Source of the DNA: Pseudomonas viridiflava
GTDB lineage: Bacteria > Pseudomonadota > Gammaproteobacteria > Pseudomonadales > Pseudomonadaceae
Reading direction: 5' to 3'
DNA: 64,000 nt
Assembly (NCBI RefSeq): GCF_900602065.1
Contig: NZ_UWFN01000310.1
Span: 62,001-126,000 of the forward strand
This document shows, in pieces, positions 6,913 to 14,585 of the stretch. The translations under genes were made by a program, and so were the position numbers. A model generated the notes under the pieces. The model was not told the DNA's origin. It did not search any database and saw only the letters and a list, made by a program, of their open reading frames with translations. The number at the start of each line of letters is the position of its first letter. Positions within the stretch are counted from its first letter, which is position 1.

Positions 6913-8784
6913 ATGCTGCAGAACATCAGGGACAATTCACAAGGCTGGATTGCCAAGACCATCATCGGAATCATCATCGCATTGATGGCGTTGACCGGAT
7001 TCGATGCGATTTTTACCGCAACCAGTACCGCTCAGGATGCTGCCAAGGTCAACGGTGACGAGATCACCAAGACCGAGCTGAGCCAGGCGATCGATATGCA
7101 ACGGCGTCAGCTGGTGCAGCAGCTGGGCAAGGATTTCGATCCTGCTCTGCTCGATGAAAAAATGCTTCATGATTCGGCATTGAAAGGCCTCGTCGATCGC
7201 AAGCTGTTGCTTCAAGGTGCTGACAAGGCGAAGTTCTCCTTCTCGGAAGCTGCTCTGGATCAGCAGATTTTGCAGACGCCTGAATTCCAGGTTGACGGCA
7301 AGTTCAATGCTGACCGTTTTGACCAGGTCATCCGTCAGTTGGGCTTCACCCGGTTGCAGTTCCGCCAGATGCTGGCCCAGGAAATGCTGATTGGTCAGGT
7401 TCGTGCCGGTGTTGCCGGTAGCGCATTTGTTACCGATGCTCAGGTTGACGCATTTGCCCGTCTGGAAAAGCAGACCCGTGATTTTGCTTCGATCACCCTG
7501 ACCGCTGATACCTCGGCCGTCAAAGTGACTGACGATGAAGTCAAGGCGCACTACGACGAGCACGCCAAAGAGTTCATGAGCCCAGAGCAAGTGGTACTTG
7601 ATTACATCGAGCTGAAGAAGTCTGACTTCTTCGACAAGGTGCAGGTCAAGGACGAAGATTTGCAGGCGGCTTACCAGAAGGAAATCGCTAATCTTGCCGA
7701 GCAGCGCCGTGGCGCGCACATCCTGATTGATGTGAACGACAAGATGACTGACGAGCAGGCCAAGGCGAAGATTGAAGAAATTCAACAGCGTCTGGCCAAG
7801 GGCGAAGACTTCGCCGCGCTGGCCAAGGAGTTCTCGCAGGACCCGGGTTCGGCGTCCAAAGGCGGTGATCTGGGTTATGCAGGCAAGGGTGTCTACGACC
7901 CGGCCTTTGAAGATGCGCTGTATGCGCTGAACAAAGACCAGGTGTCGGCGCCGGTTCGCAGTGATTTCGGTTGGCATTTGATCAAGCTGCTGGGTGTTGA
8001 AGCACCATCGGTGCCGAGCTTCGCCAGTCTCAAAGGCAAGCTGACCAACGATCTGAAATCTCAGCAGGTCGAGCAGCGTTTCGTCGAGGCTACCAAGCAG
8101 CTCGAAGATTCGGCGTTCGAAGCCTCCGATCTGGCTCAGCCTGCGCAGGATCTGGGTCTGAAAGTGCAGACGACTGCGCCATTTGGTCGTGAAGGCGGCG
8201 AAGGTCTGACTGCCAACCGTGCAGTCATTCAGGCGGCTTTCAGTCCTGAGGTGCTTGAAGAGGGCTCCAACAGCAACGCGCTGGAACTGGATCCTGAAAC
8301 CGTGCTGGTGGTTCGCTCCAAAGAGCATCGCATGCCGGAACAACTGCCTCTGGAGGCTGTTGCTACCGCCATTCGCGCCAAGCTGGTCAGGGATCACGCT
8401 GCTGAAGCAGTCAAGGCCAAAGGCGAAGCGCTTTTGGCTGGCCTGCGCGACGGCAAGACGCCTCTCGCTGCCAAGCAGGATGGCCATAGCTGGAAGGTGA
8501 TGGAAGCGGTCACTCGTGGTCAGGAAGGCGTTGATCCAACCGTGCTACAAGCGCTGTTCCGCATGCCCAAGCCTGAAGGTAAGGACAAGCCTGAGTTCAC
8601 CAGCCTTTCGCTGGCAGATGGCAGCTTCGTGATTGTGCGCCTCAATGGCGTCAATGAGGCTGCTCCGGCGACGGATGCGGAGAAATCCCAGTACCGTCGC
8701 TTCCTGGCTTCGCGTGCCGGTCAGCAGGATTTCGCTGCTTATCGTGCGCAGCTGGAAAGCAAGGCGAAGATCGAACGCTTCTGA
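6913..8784 (+). CDS. ppiD: PpiD, membrane-anchored periplasmic folding factor
   Basis: PpiD is an inner-membrane chaperone at the Sec translocon exit that helps fold outer-membrane and periplasmic proteins. The 623-residue product has one N-terminal transmembrane anchor (about residues 15-34, TIIGIIIALMALTGFDAIF). A SurA-like N-terminal chaperone region follows (about 36-180). A parvulin domain spans about 265-358 (GAHILIDVN ... GWHLIKLLG), and a long C-terminal part closes the protein. Start 6913 is preferred over an upstream ATG because GGGGA lies four bases before it and the product then opens MLQNIRDNSQGW, as in the family. The parvulin domain of PpiD is generally poorly active as an isomerase. 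A strong terminator follows. Confidence 0.95.
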   Translation: MLQNIRDNSQGWIAKTIIGIIIALMALTGFDAIFTATSTAQDAAKVNGDEITKTELSQAIDMQRRQLVQQLGKDFDPALLDEKMLHDSALKGLVDRKLLLQGADKAKFSFSEAALDQQILQTPEFQVDGKFNADRFDQVIRQLGFTRLQFRQMLAQEMLIGQVRAGVAGSAFVTDAQVDAFARLEKQTRDFASITLTADTSAVKVTDDEVKAHYDEHAKEFMSPEQVVLDYIELKKSDFFDKVQVKDEDLQAAYQKEIANLAEQRRGAHILIDVNDKMTDEQAKAKIEEIQQRLAKGEDFAALAKEFSQDPGSASKGGDLGYAGKGVYDPAFEDALYALNKDQVSAPVRSDFGWHLIKLLGVEAPSVPSFASLKGKLTNDLKSQQVEQRFVEATKQLEDSAFEASDLAQPAQDLGLKVQTTAPFGREGGEGLTANRAVIQAAFSPEVLEEGSNSNALELDPETVLVVRSKEHRMPEQLPLEAVATAIRAKLVRDHAAEAVKAKGEALLAGLRDGKTPLAAKQDGHSWKVMEAVTRGQEGVDPTVLQALFRMPKPEGKDKPEFTSLSLADGSFVIVRLNGVNEAAPATDAEKSQYRRFLASRAGQQDFAAYRAQLESKAKIERF

Positions 8785-8805
8785 TGGTTTGATCGTGTGC
8801 TAATA

Positions 8806-8835
8806 AAAAGGCCGCTCATTGAGCGGCCTTTTTTT
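8806..8835 (+). terminator. Intrinsic terminator after ppiD
   Basis: GGCCGCTC and GAGCGGCC form an 8-bp stem with a 3-base loop, flanked by AAAAA and seven Ts, 22 bases after the ppiD stop. Confidence 0.95.
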
Positions 8836-8908
8836 ATCTGGAGGATTTTCTGTAAGGGCTGCCCATTTACCTGTGGCGCCGATCTGTCTTGCGGCAGGCA
8901 TCTGACGT

Positions 8909-8979
8909 GAAGGAGCTGCCGAAGGCTGCGATGGCGGCAAGTCAGGATAAATGCTTCGCAGCCTTCGGCAGCTCCTACA
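8909..8979. repeat. REP pair, class A
   Basis: Two copies of GGAGCTGCCGAAGGCTGCGA face each other (arms 8911-8931 and 8956-8976). The same element recurs at 31004-31075, 47468-47541 and 62936-63008. These are repetitive extragenic palindromes of the kind mobilised by RAYT transposases. Confidence 0.9.
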
Positions 8980-9051
8980 GAAAGCGCGTTTAATATCAGT
9001 AACCGTTATTTTGTTTGATAGAAACCGCCACCCACCGCGAATAGTGGGATG

Positions 9052-10368
9052 TCAGCGCTTGGCATCCTGCGCAAAAGCCCTCACAGCATCTACAGCGTTA
9101 CTCGTGCCTTCGCTGATCCGCACAATCACGGCGCCAGCCTGATCTGCGAGCTCCACGCCTTTGATGGCGTTGTTGCGGGTGTGGTCCATGCTGGTAATGG
9201 CTTGCTGGGTTTCAGTCTGAATCATGCCGATCATTTCTGAAATCTCGGCGGTGGAGCGGCTGGTGCGTCCTGCCAGTTGCCGAACCTCATCTGCTACCAC
9301 CGCGAAGCCCCGACCCTGATCACCGGCACGGGCGGCCTCAATGGCTGCGTTGAGCGCCAGCAGATTGGTTTGCTCGGCAATGCTGCGAATCGTATTGACG
9401 ATGGTCGTGATCTGCTCGGAGCGCTCTCCCAGTTGAGAGATGATTCGCGACGACGCTTCGATACTCGACGATATCTGGCGCATCTCGCTGGCGGCCTGAT
9501 GAATGACCTGAGTCCCTTGCTCAGTGACGGTCTGCGTTTCCACGGACAGGTGGTACGCCTGTGCGGCACTGCTGGCGTCGCGTTCGTGCTGTTCAACACG
9601 GGACGTGATATCCGAAGCAAACTTGACCACCTTGAACAGCTTGCCATTGGCGTCATAGACCGGGTTATAGCTGGCCTCAAGCCATATAACATTGCCGTGT
9701 CGACCGACTCGTTTGAATTGTCCGTTGAAAAACTCACCGCGGTTTAACTGCTGCCAGAAATCACGGTATTCACTGCTATTGATCAGCTCGGGCGGGCATA
9801 GCATGCGGTGATTCTTACCGATGAGATCGGCCGCTTTGTAGCCGAGCAGGCGCGTCAGATTATCGTTTGCGCACAGGATCTGACCGTTCAGGTCGAACTC
9901 GATAACGCCCATGGCTCGGTCCAGCGCAGAGAGTTTGCTTCTGGTCTCGCTTTCAGCCTCTACTTTTTCTGTGACATCCATAGCGTACTTGACGATCTTC
10001 GTGACGTTGCCTGCTTCGTCCCTGATCGGGTTGTAGCTGGCCTCTAACCAGATCTGCAAGCCATCACCCGATACCCGGAGGAAGGTGCCCGAAACGAACT
10101 CACCAGCACGTAGCCGCGACCAGAGCAGCTGGTATTCGGCACTCTGTGCGTAGATGGGGGTGCAAAAGCGCTTGTGCTCCTGGCCAATCACGTCATCGGC
10201 CCGGCAGTGCATGGTCTTCAGGAAGTTGTCGTTGGCATTTAGCACCCTGCCGCTGGTATCAAATTCAATAACTGCCATTGAGCGATCGATGGCCTTGAGC
10301 AGGCTCGCTTGGCGATCGATGATTTGCTGAAGGGCTAACAATTCTTTCTTGGCAGTATTGAATAGCAT
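9052..10368 (-). CDS. Soluble PAS-PAS methyl-accepting chemotaxis protein, BdlA-like
   Basis: A cytoplasmic chemoreceptor of 438 residues with no transmembrane segment. It has two tandem PAS domains (about 25-130 and 150-255). Both carry the ANDNF/ANDNL and WLEASYNP motifs, so the domains look like a duplication. The methyl-accepting signalling domain follows, with the hairpin tip IAEQTNLLALNAAIEAARAGDQGRGFAVVADEVR (about 345-378) quoted here only by its start IAEQTNLLALNAAIEAARAG. The architecture matches P. aeruginosa BdlA, which couples redox or nutrient cues to c-di-GMP and biofilm dispersal. PAS domains of this type often bind haem or flavin, but no ligand can be assigned here. The gene is monocistronic and divergent from an oxidoreductase, with palindromes between them. 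Confidence 0.85.
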   Translation of the reverse strand: MLFNTAKKELLALQQIIDRQASLLKAIDRSMAVIEFDTSGRVLNANDNFLKTMHCRADDVIGQEHKRFCTPIYAQSAEYQLLWSRLRAGEFVSGTFLRVSGDGLQIWLEASYNPIRDEAGNVTKIVKYAMDVTEKVEAESETRSKLSALDRAMGVIEFDLNGQILCANDNLTRLLGYKAADLIGKNHRMLCPPELINSSEYRDFWQQLNRGEFFNGQFKRVGRHGNVIWLEASYNPVYDANGKLFKVVKFASDITSRVEQHERDASSAAQAYHLSVETQTVTEQGTQVIHQAASEMRQISSSIEASSRIISQLGERSEQITTIVNTIRSIAEQTNLLALNAAIEAARAGDQGRGFAVVADEVRQLAGRTSRSTAEISEMIGMIQTETQQAITSMDHTRNNAIKGVELADQAGAVIVRISEGTSNAVDAVRAFAQDAKR

Positions 10369-10485
10369 GGGGGCAGCCTCGGTAAGGACATTCTATTTAT
10401 GATCCTTATCCGTGGTCAGAAGGGCGCTGTTGTGCCCCCCATGCTCATCCATTCGCGTCAACGCCATCATAAATGGCATTCGGCA

Positions 10486-10526
10486 TATTTGTACAAATAA
10501 TTATACGAAAACTGTTTTTTGTATAA
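10486..10526. promoter_or_regulatory. Palindromic sites between the BdlA-like gene and the oxidoreductase
   Basis: TATTTGTACAAATA at 10486-10499 is a perfect 14-bp palindrome. It is followed at once by an imperfect 12-2-12 inverted repeat (10501-10526, arms TTATACGAAAAC and TTTTTTGTATAA). The region is AT-rich and lies 70-110 bases before the oxidoreductase ATG, so it is a likely operator/promoter zone. No regulator for it is encoded next door. Confidence 0.5.
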
Positions 10527-10595
10527 GTATTTGCCCGGTTGACCACGAGTCTCATTCGTTTAAGGTGGTCGCACCGCAATTAGAAGGAGATCCGT

Positions 10596-11627
10596 ATGCG
10601 TATCGGTTTGGTTGGCTATGGCAAGGGTGGCCGTTACTTCCATGCGCCGCTCATCGCCAGTCTGCCGGATGCAATGTTCGTGGGAGTGGTCACTCGTTCC
10701 CCCGAGCGCCGACAAGAGCTTGCTCAGGATCATCCCGAGGTGCGGGCCTTTAATAGCTTGGCTGATCTGGTCGCCGCAGGCGTGGATGCGGTGGCGATTT
10801 CTACCCCTATGGCCTCCAGGCCAGCGCTGATTCGGGAGGCGATCGAGCTGGGCGTGGCGGTGGTCAGCGACAAGCCCTTCGCCGCTGATGCTGCGCAGGC
10901 TTGTGCGTTGGTCGAGGCTGCGGAGCATAAGGGGGTCATGCTCAGCGTTTATCAGAACCGGCGCTGGGATTCGGATTTTCTGACCGTGCGCAAGTTAATC
11001 GCCGACGGGGTGCTAGGCGAGGTTTCCCGTTTCGAGTCTCGCGTTGAACGCTATTCGCCTAAATCCGTGGGCAAGGCTGCGGGTGGCGGCATGCTGCGTG
11101 ATCTGGGCAGTCATCTGGTGGATCAGGCGCTGGTGCTGTTCGGGCCAGTGGCGAGGGTTTATGCCGAGCTGAATTTCTCAGCGCCTGATCAGCCTTTCGA
11201 TCACCAGTTTTTCGTTTCCCTGACGCATGAAAATGGCGTTGTTTCACATCTCTGGGGCAGTTGTTTGCAGAACGCTGCGGGGCCCAGGTTCCGGGTTAGC
11301 GGCTCCCAAGGCTGCTACACCGTTGAAGGGCTTGACTGTCAGGAAGACGCCGCGCTTGCGGGACTGACACCACGGTCGGAAGGCGAGCAGTGGGGCGTTG
11401 AGGAAAAGCATCGCTGGGGTTGGCTGACACAGGGTGAGCAGCGTCAGCAGGTGCCCACTGAGCGCGGGTGCTGGCCAGAATTTTATCGCCACTTGCAGTC
11501 CGCTTTGGCGGGTGATGGCGATAATCCGGTCAACCCGCATGATGCGATTGACTCGACGAGAGTGCTCGATGCCGCACGGTTGAGCGCCCTTGAGGGTCGG
11601 GTCGTGAAGTTGCAACACTCAGCCTGA
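10596..11627 (+). CDS. Gfo/Idh/MocA-family NAD(P)-dependent oxidoreductase
   Basis: The family oxidises or reduces sugars, inositols and related polyols in the cytoplasm. The 343-residue protein starts MRIGLVGYGKGGRYFHAPL, a Rossmann GxGxxG-type nucleotide loop. It carries the family EKP-like motif as SDKPFAADA (about residue 92) and a C-terminal alpha/beta substrate domain with GGGMLRDLGSHLVDQALVLFG, where the Asp and His are typical catalytic positions. A good AAGGAGA lies 7 bases before the ATG. The nearest E. coli relatives are YdgJ/YhhX-type proteins of uncertain substrate. It stands alone with a terminator behind it. The substrate cannot be told from context. Confidence 0.85.
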   Translation: MRIGLVGYGKGGRYFHAPLIASLPDAMFVGVVTRSPERRQELAQDHPEVRAFNSLADLVAAGVDAVAISTPMASRPALIREAIELGVAVVSDKPFAADAAQACALVEAAEHKGVMLSVYQNRRWDSDFLTVRKLIADGVLGEVSRFESRVERYSPKSVGKAAGGGMLRDLGSHLVDQALVLFGPVARVYAELNFSAPDQPFDHQFFVSLTHENGVVSHLWGSCLQNAAGPRFRVSGSQGCYTVEGLDCQEDAALAGLTPRSEGEQWGVEEKHRWGWLTQGEQRQQVPTERGCWPEFYRHLQSALAGDGDNPVNPHDAIDSTRVLDAARLSALEGRVVKLQHSA

Positions 11628-11761
11628 TCCCTGCTTATATGGCGAATGGCTTTACCTTTGGGGGCTTTGGCGCTTATATTCGGAAAACATTTGGGCTGTG
11701 GCATCCATTCAGGGCGCCGCCGCTCGCACGAGATGGGTACAACGCTGTCGAAACGCTGCTA

Positions 11762-11784
11762 AAGGGCCAATCCGGGCCCTTTTT
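11762..11784 (+). terminator. Intrinsic terminator after the oxidoreductase
   Basis: AGGGCC and GGCCCT form a stem, extended by further G/C bases, with a short AATCC-type loop followed by TTTTT. It sits about 135 bases after the stop. Confidence 0.8.
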
Positions 11785-12003
11785 GCTGTGCCGGATTAAT
11801 GATAGGCGGTGATGGCTGACGTTTATTTGTCGGCTAATTGGTGCTTGTTTAGCAAATGAGTTGCCGACTGCCCAAGGCGGCCTTAGACTGCCGCCCCTCG
11901 TAAATTGAGTGCCAGGTGGCGCTTGGAGACTATGGCGCTTTTACGGCAACGCAGAGCCGCTCCTTAATTCGCCTTAATGCACGTTTTTTTTATAGAGAAA
12001 TCA
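11785..12003. other. Intergenic region before the DksA-like gene
   Basis: No coding region, repeat or clear promoter is visible in this stretch. The promoter of the following DksA-like gene should lie here, but no -35/-10 pair stands out. Confidence 0.4.
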
Positions 12004-12408
12004 ATGACAAAGGAAAAGTTGCTGGCCATGCCGGCCGATGACTACATGAATGCCGAACAGCATGCTTTCTTCGTCGAGCTGTTGCAGGGTATGAAGGTTG
12101 AAATCCACGAGCGCATCGAGCAGAGTCGCATTGCTATCGAGAGCCTGGATACGCCTGCCGATCCTGCCGATGCCGCTTCAGTTGAAGAAGAGCGTCACTG
12201 GCTGGTGAATGTGATCGATCGTGATCAACGTATGCTTCCACAGCTGGAAATGGCTTTGACGCGCATTGCCGACGACAGCTTTGGCTGGTGTGACGACAGC
12301 GGTGAGCCTATCGGCCTCAAACGTCTGTTGATCAGCCCGACCACCAAGTATTGCATCGAAGCGCAAGAGCGCCACGAGCAGATCGACAAGCATCAGCGTC
12401 AAGCCTGA
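12004..12408 (+). CDS. DksA/TraR-family RNA polymerase regulator lacking two zinc ligands (DksA2-like)
   Basis: DksA-family proteins insert a coiled coil into the RNA polymerase secondary channel and work with ppGpp. The 134-residue product has the coiled-coil region (about 30-90), with the Asp-Pro-Ala-Asp-Ala tip (PADPADAAS, 51-59), and the C-terminal zinc-finger fold. In classical DksA four Cys bind zinc; here they read Cys96, Ser99, Cys117, Ala120 (WCDDS..., YCIEA). This two-Cys pattern is that of P. aeruginosa DksA2, a zinc-independent paralog made under zinc starvation. No Zur-type genes adjoin it here. The start at 12004 (MTKEKLLAMP) is preferred to the ATG at 11977 because DksA2 proteins start in this way and have this length. 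Confidence 0.85.
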   Translation: MTKEKLLAMPADDYMNAEQHAFFVELLQGMKVEIHERIEQSRIAIESLDTPADPADAASVEEERHWLVNVIDRDQRMLPQLEMALTRIADDSFGWCDDSGEPIGLKRLLISPTTKYCIEAQERHEQIDKHQRQA

Positions 12409-12418
12409 TCAAGCAGGG

Positions 12419-12455
12419 CAGGCGGGGCCCGCACACGGTCCCGCCGCCTGTTTCT
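12419..12455 (+). terminator. Probable terminator after the DksA-like gene
   Basis: CAGGCGG at 12419-12425 pairs with CCGCCTG at 12444-12450 around an inner GC-rich stem, and TTTCTCC follows. The rest of the 308-base gap to the next gene shows no other clear feature apart from an AT-rich stretch at 12640-12700. Confidence 0.6.
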
Positions 12456-12716
12456 CCCTCTCTGATTCCCACCCTTCCTGGCTAGCTCTGGAAATCAACG
12501 GATCTTGAGCGTTAAATCCTCCAGATAATTCTGATCCTGCCCGCATTCGGTTTGACGCCCCCTTGTCTTTGTTCCTTGCGCGATTCGCAGCCTTGTATCG
12601 GTTGCTGATCCGGCATTAGCGTGCTTGTTGCATTACAACTAACGATTCATGGCGAAAAGCCTTTATCTGGCGTCTAATGCAAACAAAATAATGATAAGCA
12701 TGACGGGGTATCGCAC

Positions 12717-14348
12717 ATGGTCGCAAATGGAGCTGTGGTCACTACAACGCGTGAGATCCCGCCCGGGAAAGCGAAGGGCGTCTCACGACGTGCATGGTGG
12801 GTGCCTGTCTTGCAGAGTGTCGCGTTGGCATGCCTGTTGATCGCCATGGGTTTTGTAGATATTTCCGTGTACCTGGCGGTCCCTCTCGCCCTGCTGTTCA
12901 TTTGGCTACCGCGCTTTTTCTCTGGCGCCTCCGTGGCTGATGTCGAGCAAGACCCGCGTGCTGAAATCAACCGCCTGACGCGTGACTTGTCGCGCTCGAC
13001 CAGTCATAACGCGTTGTCGGCCGCGGGCGTTGCGTTTTCCGTTAAACAACTGGCCAGCAAACTGCAGTCGCAGTTGGGCGCTGCGGAAAAGATTGTTTCC
13101 AGTGCTGACGTCATGATTGCGACCGAGCAGCAAACGGCTCAACTCAGCCAGTTGGCGCTTTCTGCGTCCATTGAGACCCGACAGAGCAGCGAGGCAGGGC
13201 GAAGCGTACTGGGTGAGTCCATTACGCGTATGCACTCGCTCAGCAAGCGAGCGGTGGGCAGCCGCCAGCTAATTGAGGAGCTAAGCCAGCGCAGTGAGGA
13301 TATTCAGCGCGTTACGCTGGTTATTCAGTCAATCGCCAGCCAGACCAATCTGCTCGCGCTTAACGCCGCCATTGAGGCGGCCCGGGCTGGCGAGCACGGG
13401 CGGGGGTTTGCCGTAGTCGCTGATGAAGTACGTGGGCTGGCCGGGCGAACCGCGAGCGCGACCGAGGAGGTCGGGCAGATGGTCGCCGACATCCAGCAGC
13501 GCACCGATCAGGTCGTTGAGCAGATTCGCCAGTTGTCATCTGACCTGGACAGTGGCGTCGATCAGGTCGAGCTCACCGGACAGCATCTGGAAAACATTGC
13601 CCGGTTGGCTGCGGGAGTCGAATCTCAGGTGGGCGAGATCGCTCAGGGCGCAGAAACCAACCAGCAGCAGTTATCCAGCTTGTTCGTTGCGGTACAGCAG
13701 ATGCGCAGCGATCTGGCGGTGAGTGACGAGCAGACGCGCAACCTGGCTGAAGCCGCTGTGCAGATGGAGGGGCAGGCCGAGACTATCAGTGAGCGGCTGG
13801 CTGAGGTCGGTCTGGATGACTATCACCAGCGGATCTATGACCTGGCTCGCGAGGGGGCGAGTCAGATCGCGGCCAGGTTCGAGGCCGATATCGACGAAAA
13901 CCGGATCACACTGGAAGATTTGTTCGACCGCAATTATCAGCCGGTCCCCAATACTCGGCCCGCCAAGTTTCAGACGCGTTTCGACCGCTACACCGATCAG
14001 GTTCTGCCTGGGATCCAGGAACCCATCCTGGCGCGCCATGATGGCCTGGTATTTGTCATTGCGTGTACGCCTCAGGGCTATGTGCCCACTCACAACAAGG
14101 CCTTCAGCCAGCCGATGACCGGTGACGTACTGGTGGATACCGTACATAGCCGCAGCAAGCGCAAATTCGATGATCGCACGGGCATCCGCTGTGGCAGTCA
14201 CCAACAGGCGGTATTGCTGCAGACCTACACCCGGGATACAGGCGAGCTGATGCATGACCTGTCGGTACCGGTCATGGTCAAGGGGCGTCACTGGGGTGGA
14301 CTGCGCTTGGGTTACAAACCGCAAGGTGTCCTGGCCACGCGTTCCTGA
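12717..14348 (+). CDS. Methyl-accepting chemotaxis protein with C-terminal sensor-like domain
   Basis: A 543-residue chemoreceptor. Two hydrophobic segments lie at about residues 27-62 (VLQSVALACLLIAMGFVDI and VYLAVPLALLFIWLP). They have almost no periplasmic loop between them, so there is no N-terminal ligand domain. The signalling hairpin follows, with its tip SIASQTNLLALNAAIEAARA at about 203-222. After the coiled coil, residues about 365-543 form a separate folded domain (from DDYHQRIYDLAREGASQIAARF to the end) with a Cache-like pattern, including YVPTHNKAFSQPMTGD and RTGIRCGSHQQA. The sensor thus appears to sit in the cytoplasm after the signalling domain, the reverse of the usual order. 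The ligand is unknown. GGGG lies 9 bases before the ATG. Confidence 0.85.
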   Translation: MVANGAVVTTTREIPPGKAKGVSRRAWWVPVLQSVALACLLIAMGFVDISVYLAVPLALLFIWLPRFFSGASVADVEQDPRAEINRLTRDLSRSTSHNALSAAGVAFSVKQLASKLQSQLGAAEKIVSSADVMIATEQQTAQLSQLALSASIETRQSSEAGRSVLGESITRMHSLSKRAVGSRQLIEELSQRSEDIQRVTLVIQSIASQTNLLALNAAIEAARAGEHGRGFAVVADEVRGLAGRTASATEEVGQMVADIQQRTDQVVEQIRQLSSDLDSGVDQVELTGQHLENIARLAAGVESQVGEIAQGAETNQQQLSSLFVAVQQMRSDLAVSDEQTRNLAEAAVQMEGQAETISERLAEVGLDDYHQRIYDLAREGASQIAARFEADIDENRITLEDLFDRNYQPVPNTRPAKFQTRFDRYTDQVLPGIQEPILARHDGLVFVIACTPQGYVPTHNKAFSQPMTGDVLVDTVHSRSKRKFDDRTGIRCGSHQQAVLLQTYTRDTGELMHDLSVPVMVKGRHWGGLRLGYKPQGVLATRS

Positions 14349-14585
14349 TCAGGACGAGTCAAAACTTAGCGCCGATAATAAGAGGGCGACAAGGTATCTA
14401 TCGGCTATCGAATCAAGATTTATTGTAAGGCTTTATTGTTTTCTGCCTTAAAGTATGTAGGGCGTTTCTGAAAGTTATGTAACTGAGTTGACTAAAACCT
14501 ATCCATCAGCAAGCTGTTTATATCAAGAGGATCAATTGATTGAAACGCAGCTTGACTATCGGCTGCGCCAACAGGTGGATAGGAA

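Noticed and set aside
14349..14410. FliA (sigma-28) promoter suggested by GCCGATAA near 14372
   Set aside because: The -10-like octamer is present but no TAAA-type -35 lies 15 bases upstream.
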